Under the pieces are notes generated by a model. It ran no database searches and had not been told where the DNA came from. It worked only from the letters and a program-made list of their open reading frames with translations. A stretch of DNA of 35,567 nucleotides. Source: an uncultured bacterium (GTDB lineage Bacteria; Bipolaricaulota; Bipolaricaulia; RBG-16-55-9; DRJF01). Location: contig CAJXGD010000021.1 of assembly GCA_913053845.1 (NCBI GenBank), forward strand, positions 1-35,567. The letters are read 5' to 3'. Below, in pieces: positions 31,982 to 35,567 of the stretch (position 1 is the first letter of the stretch; the number at the start of each line of letters is the position of its first letter). The translations under genes and the position numbers were made by a program.

Positions 31982-33280
31982 ATGGATCATTGGCCGAAGC
32001 TGAAGCGCTTAGGATACCCGCTGCTGCTGGCGCTCAGTTTGGCCTCATGGGTCACGCCCGCCCAGGCGCTAGAGCTCCAGTTCGACCAATCGGTGGCCCA
32101 CAAGATAACTCGTAGCTCCGCCGACGAGTTCGCCAAACTGGTGACCAAGAGCCAATTGGCACTCGACCTGTCCAGTTTTACCTTCAGTTGGTCACTGGAG
32201 CGCCTGGATGAAGCCCACAGCGTCAAGCTCACCCTCAGTCGCAGCCAGAAGCTGATCAAAGCCGCGCTATCAGTGGATCTGCTCGGTCTTGATATGAGCC
32301 TGGAGCAATTGCAGCAAACTTTCCCCCATGCGCCGACCAAAGACAAGCGGAGCACAGCTTTAGACTTATCCGGCGGCGCGACGCTGGAGGCCCTGACGAT
32401 GCAGGCCACGCTCGGCTGGGAAGAACGAGTCTTTCCTAATAACATCAGCAAAAACGAGCTCTTGAGCGATCTCGCTCTCAGCGGTGGCTGGGATGCTGAT
32501 ATATGGGGGCTGGGCGTTGATTTTCGGCATACTGAGCGAAGCTTTCCCCTCGCCCCACCGAGTGATCAGCGAGCGAGCTCCTTGGGCACCAAGCTTGACC
32601 TCAGCTTGGGTGGCTGGCAAGCCATAACCGGCCTGAGCCTAGCGATGCTCAGCTTTCCTCAGAATCCCTCGCGCGATGAGTCGAACTTCAACCGTGCGCT
32701 CCAGCTAGATGGGGAATTGTCTGGAGTAAGCCTGACGCTCTCCGAAGCGCTCACCGATCGGGTCCGTCCGCTCGATCCCGCCAAAGAGAAGCATTTCCAC
32801 CGGTTAATCACCCAACTGGCCGGAATCTTTTTCGCCTGGCAGTTAACGCTCAAACTGAGCGACGAACTGTCCAGCTTCCCGCAGGATGCCAAGAAGGACA
32901 AGAGCATCCGCAAGCACCAGTTGACCGCCGAGCACGCCTGGGACACGCTAGACCTGACGGCTACGTTCAAGGACTCTCAGACGGAGTTGGCCAATGATGC
33001 GATCAAGAACAAGCGCTTCAGCGAGAGCAGTCTCAAGGCGCTCTGGTCGCCGGGGGATGCCGACTTGACCCTGACGCTCAAGCTGGGGTGGACACGCTTT
33101 CCCAATGACAAACCCAAAGATTTTGACCAAGAAAACTTGGATATCAAGCTGGAGCTGCGCCCGCTAAGCGAACTGGACTTATTGCTATTGAGCCGGTTTG
33201 AGCGCCGGCGCTTTCCCCATGATCCCGGCAAAAATAAGACGACGGTCGCTTGGACGCTGGCCTGGGGGCTCGACTTATAG
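31982..33280 (+). CDS. Secreted beta-rich protein made of exact 37-residue repeats (possible outer-membrane barrel)
   Basis: 432 residues. A Sec signal peptide is clear (basic KLKR, hydrophobic LGYPLLLALSLASWV, cleavage after AQA near residue 29). The rest is built of repeats: a polar loop of the form F-P-x-x-P-x-K/R-D/N-x is found at residues 114, 151, 188, 225, 262, 299, 336, 373 and 411, a spacing of exactly 37 (38 for the last). Each loop is followed and preceded by alternating hydrophobic/polar stretches (e.g. LDLSGGATLEALTMQATLGW), as in transmembrane or amphipathic beta strands, two per repeat. Degenerate copies may start near 40 and 77. No homologue is recognised. A porin-like barrel or a surface beta-solenoid are both possible. 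Confidence 0.8.
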   Translation: MDHWPKLKRLGYPLLLALSLASWVTPAQALELQFDQSVAHKITRSSADEFAKLVTKSQLALDLSSFTFSWSLERLDEAHSVKLTLSRSQKLIKAALSVDLLGLDMSLEQLQQTFPHAPTKDKRSTALDLSGGATLEALTMQATLGWEERVFPNNISKNELLSDLALSGGWDADIWGLGVDFRHTERSFPLAPPSDQRASSLGTKLDLSLGGWQAITGLSLAMLSFPQNPSRDESNFNRALQLDGELSGVSLTLSEALTDRVRPLDPAKEKHFHRLITQLAGIFFAWQLTLKLSDELSSFPQDAKKDKSIRKHQLTAEHAWDTLDLTATFKDSQTELANDAIKNKRFSESSLKALWSPGDADLTLTLKLGWTRFPNDKPKDFDQENLDIKLELRPLSELDLLLLSRFERRRFPHDPGKNKTTVAWTLAWGLDL

Positions 33281-33310
33281 TTGCCAGAGCCGCGCCAACC
33301 TGGGTAGACT
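33281..33310 (+). promoter_or_regulatory. Possible promoter of proBA
   Basis: TTGCCA (33281-33286), 18 bp, TAGACT (33305-33310), just after the repeat-protein stop. It would start transcription at or very near the proB ATG, so read-through from the upstream promoter may matter more. Confidence 0.35.
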
Positions 33311-33321
33311 TGCTGGACACG

Positions 33322-34437
33322 ATGAATATCATTGGGAACGGACGACGCTGGGTGATCAAGCTGGGCAGCGGCATCTTGGTCAGGCACGCTGAGCTCGATC
33401 AGGAGTTTCTCGCCGAGTTGGCCGCCCAGATCAAGGAGCTGCGCTCTGCTGGGCGCCAGGCGGTGATCGTGACCTCGGGGGCCATCGCCACCGGCTTGGC
33501 CCTATTGAAGCTGGAGAAGCGACCCCGTTCCATCGCCAAGAAGCAGGCGGTGGCCGCCGTGGGTCAGATCGCCCTGATGCACGCCTATCGCGCGGCGTTC
33601 GCCCGGCAGGGTCTGCCGGTAGCCCAGATGCTGCTGACCCACGAGGACCTAGCTCACCGCAAGCGCTTCTTGAACGCCCGGCGCACCCTGCAAGCCCTCA
33701 CCGCCATGGGGGTGATTCCCCTGGTCAACGAGAACGATACCGTCGCTTCGGAGGAGATTCGCGTGGGGGACAACGACAACTTGGCGGCGATGGTGGCCTG
33801 CCTCTGGGAGGCCGACCTGCTGCTCCTGCTCTCCGATATAGACGGCCTCTACACTGCAGATCCGCACCGGCACCCCGGAGCTCAGCTCATCCCGGTGGTG
33901 CATGCGCTCGATGAGCATATCGAGGCCTATGCCGCGCCCAGCGCCGGCCCGACCGGCGTGGGCGGCATGCATACCAAGCTGGAGGCTGCCCGGCGGGCGG
34001 CCGAGTTCCAGATCCCGACGATCATCGCCCAGGGACGCGAGAATAAGCTACTCTCCCGCCTGTGGCAGGGCGAGCGGCTGGGCACAGTCATCTTGCCCCT
34101 CGGAGGAGAGCGGCTGCCGGCGCGCAAGCACTGGATCGCCTACACCCTCAAGCCCCAAGGGACGCTGCAGGTGGACGGTGGCGCCTGCCGTGCCATCGTG
34201 CAACAGGGCAAAAGCCTGCTCCCTTCAGGCATCATCAACGTCGAGGGAAATTTTGATCTGGGTGAGGCAGTGGTGATCGCCGATGAGCAAGGCAAAGCCT
34301 TGGCCCGCGGACTGGTCGGCTATAGCGCACGGGAGATCACGCGGATTGAGGGGCATCGCTCCGGCGAGATCGAGCGGATTTTGGGCTACAGATATCAGGA
34401 CGAAGTGATCCATCGTGACGACCTGGTGATACTCTGA
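33322..34437 (+). CDS. proB: Glutamate 5-kinase
   Basis: First step of proline synthesis: ATP phosphorylates the gamma-carboxyl of glutamate. The 371-residue protein has the amino-acid kinase fold (VIKLGSGILV near 11-20, VTSGAIATGLALL, NENDTVASEEI, GDNDNLAAMVA, LLSDIDGLYTADP) and a C-terminal PUA domain (from about 285, ending YRYQDEVIHRDDLVIL), as in E. coli-type ProB regulated by proline. The ATG at 33322 is chosen because the longer frame from 33250 overlaps the previous gene and lacks similarity. The Shine-Dalgarno is weak. proA begins 15 bases later. Confidence 0.97.
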   Translation: MNIIGNGRRWVIKLGSGILVRHAELDQEFLAELAAQIKELRSAGRQAVIVTSGAIATGLALLKLEKRPRSIAKKQAVAAVGQIALMHAYRAAFARQGLPVAQMLLTHEDLAHRKRFLNARRTLQALTAMGVIPLVNENDTVASEEIRVGDNDNLAAMVACLWEADLLLLLSDIDGLYTADPHRHPGAQLIPVVHALDEHIEAYAAPSAGPTGVGGMHTKLEAARRAAEFQIPTIIAQGRENKLLSRLWQGERLGTVILPLGGERLPARKHWIAYTLKPQGTLQVDGGACRAIVQQGKSLLPSGIINVEGNFDLGEAVVIADEQGKALARGLVGYSAREITRIEGHRSGEIERILGYRYQDEVIHRDDLVIL

Positions 34438-34452
34438 AGGAGGCAAAAAATT

Positions 34453-35567
34453 ATGAGTGAGATCCTGGCCATTGCCAAGCGGGCCCGGCTGGCCGGCCGC
34501 CGGGTCGCAGCCTTACCCTCCGAGAGCAAGAACCGAGCTCTGCGGGCCATGGCCGCTCAGCTCAGAGCGCATCTGAAAACACTGCTGGAGGCCAATGCCC
34601 TGGACATGGCAGAGGCCCAGGCAGATAATCTCTCTGCCGCGCTGCTGGACCGCTTGAGGCTGGATGAAGGGCGGGTGGAAGCCATGGCCCGGGGCTTGGA
34701 GCAGGTCGCCGAGTTGCCCGACCCGGTGGGCAAGCTGAGCGAAAGCTGGAGGCGTCCCAACGGCTTGCAGGTGCAGCGCCGGCGTATTCCGCTGGGGGTC
34801 ATCGCTCTCATCTATGAGGCGCGCCCCAATGTGACCGCCGACGCGGCCGGCCTGTGCTTAAAGAGCGGCAATGCGGTCATTTTGCGCGGCGGACACGAGG
34901 CGCTCCGCTCCAATCGGGCGATCGTCGGTCTGCTCCAGGAGGCTTGCAGCTCTTCGGGCGTCCCGGCCGATGCCATTCAGTTAGTAGGCAATCCGGACTA
35001 CCGGCTGATGGATGAGCTGCTGCAATTGGAAGAATATCTCGATCTGGTCATCCCGCGCGGGGGCGAGGTGCTGATCCGCCATGTCTCCGAGCGCTCGCGC
35101 GTCCCGGTGCTCAAGCACGCCAAGGGCGTCTGTCATATTTACGTGGACGCCCAGGCCGATCTGACCCAAGCGACGAAAATATCTCTCAATGCCAAAGTCC
35201 AGCGGCCCGGCGTCTGCAATGCGATGGAGACGCTGCTGGTGCATGAAGAGATCGCTCCCCGGTTTTTGCCGGATTTGATCGGAGAGCTGCGCGCTCAGGG
35301 GGTGCGGGTGCGAGGTTGTGAGCGGACGCGCGCGTTGGTGCCTGGCATAGAGCCGACCAGCGAGGAGGACTGGTCGGCCGAATATCTCGATCTGATTTTA
35401 TCCATCAGGGTTGTGCCGGATCTCGAGGCAGCTATCGGGCACATCGAGCGCTACAGCTCTCAGCACACTGAGGCCATCGTGACCCAAGACGCCCAGGCTG
35501 CCGAGGAATTCTTGCGGCGGGTGGACTCCTCGGCGGTGCTGCTCAACGCCTCGACGCGCTTCAACGA
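34453..35567 (+). CDS. proA: Gamma-glutamyl phosphate reductase (partial, runs off the window)
   Basis: Second step of proline synthesis: NADPH reduces gamma-glutamyl phosphate, handed over by ProB, to glutamate semialdehyde. About 371 codons are present, with the family segments RRIPLGVIALIYEARPNVT, CLKSGNAVILRGGHEAL, VIPRGGEVLIRHV and the catalytic Cys in VQRPGVCNAMETLLV; only the last 40-50 residues should be missing. The ATG is preceded by a strong AGGAGG and follows the proB stop closely, so the two form an operon. It is left open at the window edge. Confidence 0.97.
   Translation, partial: MSEILAIAKRARLAGRRVAALPSESKNRALRAMAAQLRAHLKTLLEANALDMAEAQADNLSAALLDRLRLDEGRVEAMARGLEQVAELPDPVGKLSESWRRPNGLQVQRRRIPLGVIALIYEARPNVTADAAGLCLKSGNAVILRGGHEALRSNRAIVGLLQEACSSSGVPADAIQLVGNPDYRLMDELLQLEEYLDLVIPRGGEVLIRHVSERSRVPVLKHAKGVCHIYVDAQADLTQATKISLNAKVQRPGVCNAMETLLVHEEIAPRFLPDLIGELRAQGVRVRGCERTRALVPGIEPTSEEDWSAEYLDLILSIRVVPDLEAAIGHIERYSSQHTEAIVTQDAQAAEEFLRRVDSSAVLLNASTRFN

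Noticed and set aside
33281..33321. A riboswitch or attenuator in front of proBA
   Set aside because: Only 41 bases separate the genes and they contain no stable inverted repeat.
1..35567. tRNA, rRNA or CRISPR arrays
   Set aside because: No tRNA-like cloverleaf or T-loop consensus, no rRNA segment and no regularly spaced short repeats with unique spacers were found on reading both strands; the only regular DNA-level repeats are the TTGACG triplet near 8811-8841.

Overview
This is a GC-rich bacterial chromosome segment, densely packed and almost entirely housekeeping in character: guaA, prmC, ispD, argS, proB/proA, hflK/hflC, ftsE/ftsX, a YacL-type PIN/TRAM protein and the NAD(P)HX repair enzyme. 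Shine-Dalgarno sites (GGAGG variants) and TTGACA/TATAAT-type promoters are easy to see. HflKC plus a secreted, strongly periodic beta-rich repeat protein hint at a two-membrane (diderm) cell. The sequence alone does not let me name a phylum; an uncultured, possibly thermophile-related lineage is only a guess.

Layout. 1-3261: end of an unknown membrane gene, a DUF234-type AAA ATPase with a near-leaderless promoter, and an acyl-CoA ligase. 3262-6085: an alpha/beta hydrolase converging on the hflK-hflC operon. 6086-13638: guaA, then a same-strand envelope-glycoconjugate cassette (GT4, GT2, AlkP-superfamily hydrolase, UPF0104/YbhN-type membrane protein), split between its first two members by an inverted fic gene whose segment is bounded by a 19-bp direct repeat. 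13342-16022: prmC-ftsE-ftsX on the minus strand, with the ftsX frame running about 300 bp antisense into the flippase gene. 16137-19769: yacL-like gene, a tiny membrane ORF, ispD and nnrE/nnrD. 19781-23111: an AT-richer island with a structured, IS605-end-like remnant and two overlapping MutS-like ATPases. 23221-26116: polyprenyl synthetase and argS. 26125-28762: two short-chain dehydrogenases around a class III adenylate cyclase. 28857-31767: a haem-copper-oxidase-I-like membrane protein and an aldehyde dehydrogenase, separated by palindromes. 31982-35567: the 37-residue repeat protein, then proB and the start of proA.

The strongest candidates for something undescribed are the exact 37-residue repeat protein (31982-33280), the tandem MutS-like pair with Asn-Glu in place of Asp-Glu in Walker B (20092-23111), the fic insertion with junction repeats (8787-10160), and an FtsE homologue that departs from consensus at several catalytic motifs beside an FtsX with an antisense-overlapping tail. 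Several genes also share one promoter layout, TTGAC/TTGCA - 17 or 18 bp - TGCTA.
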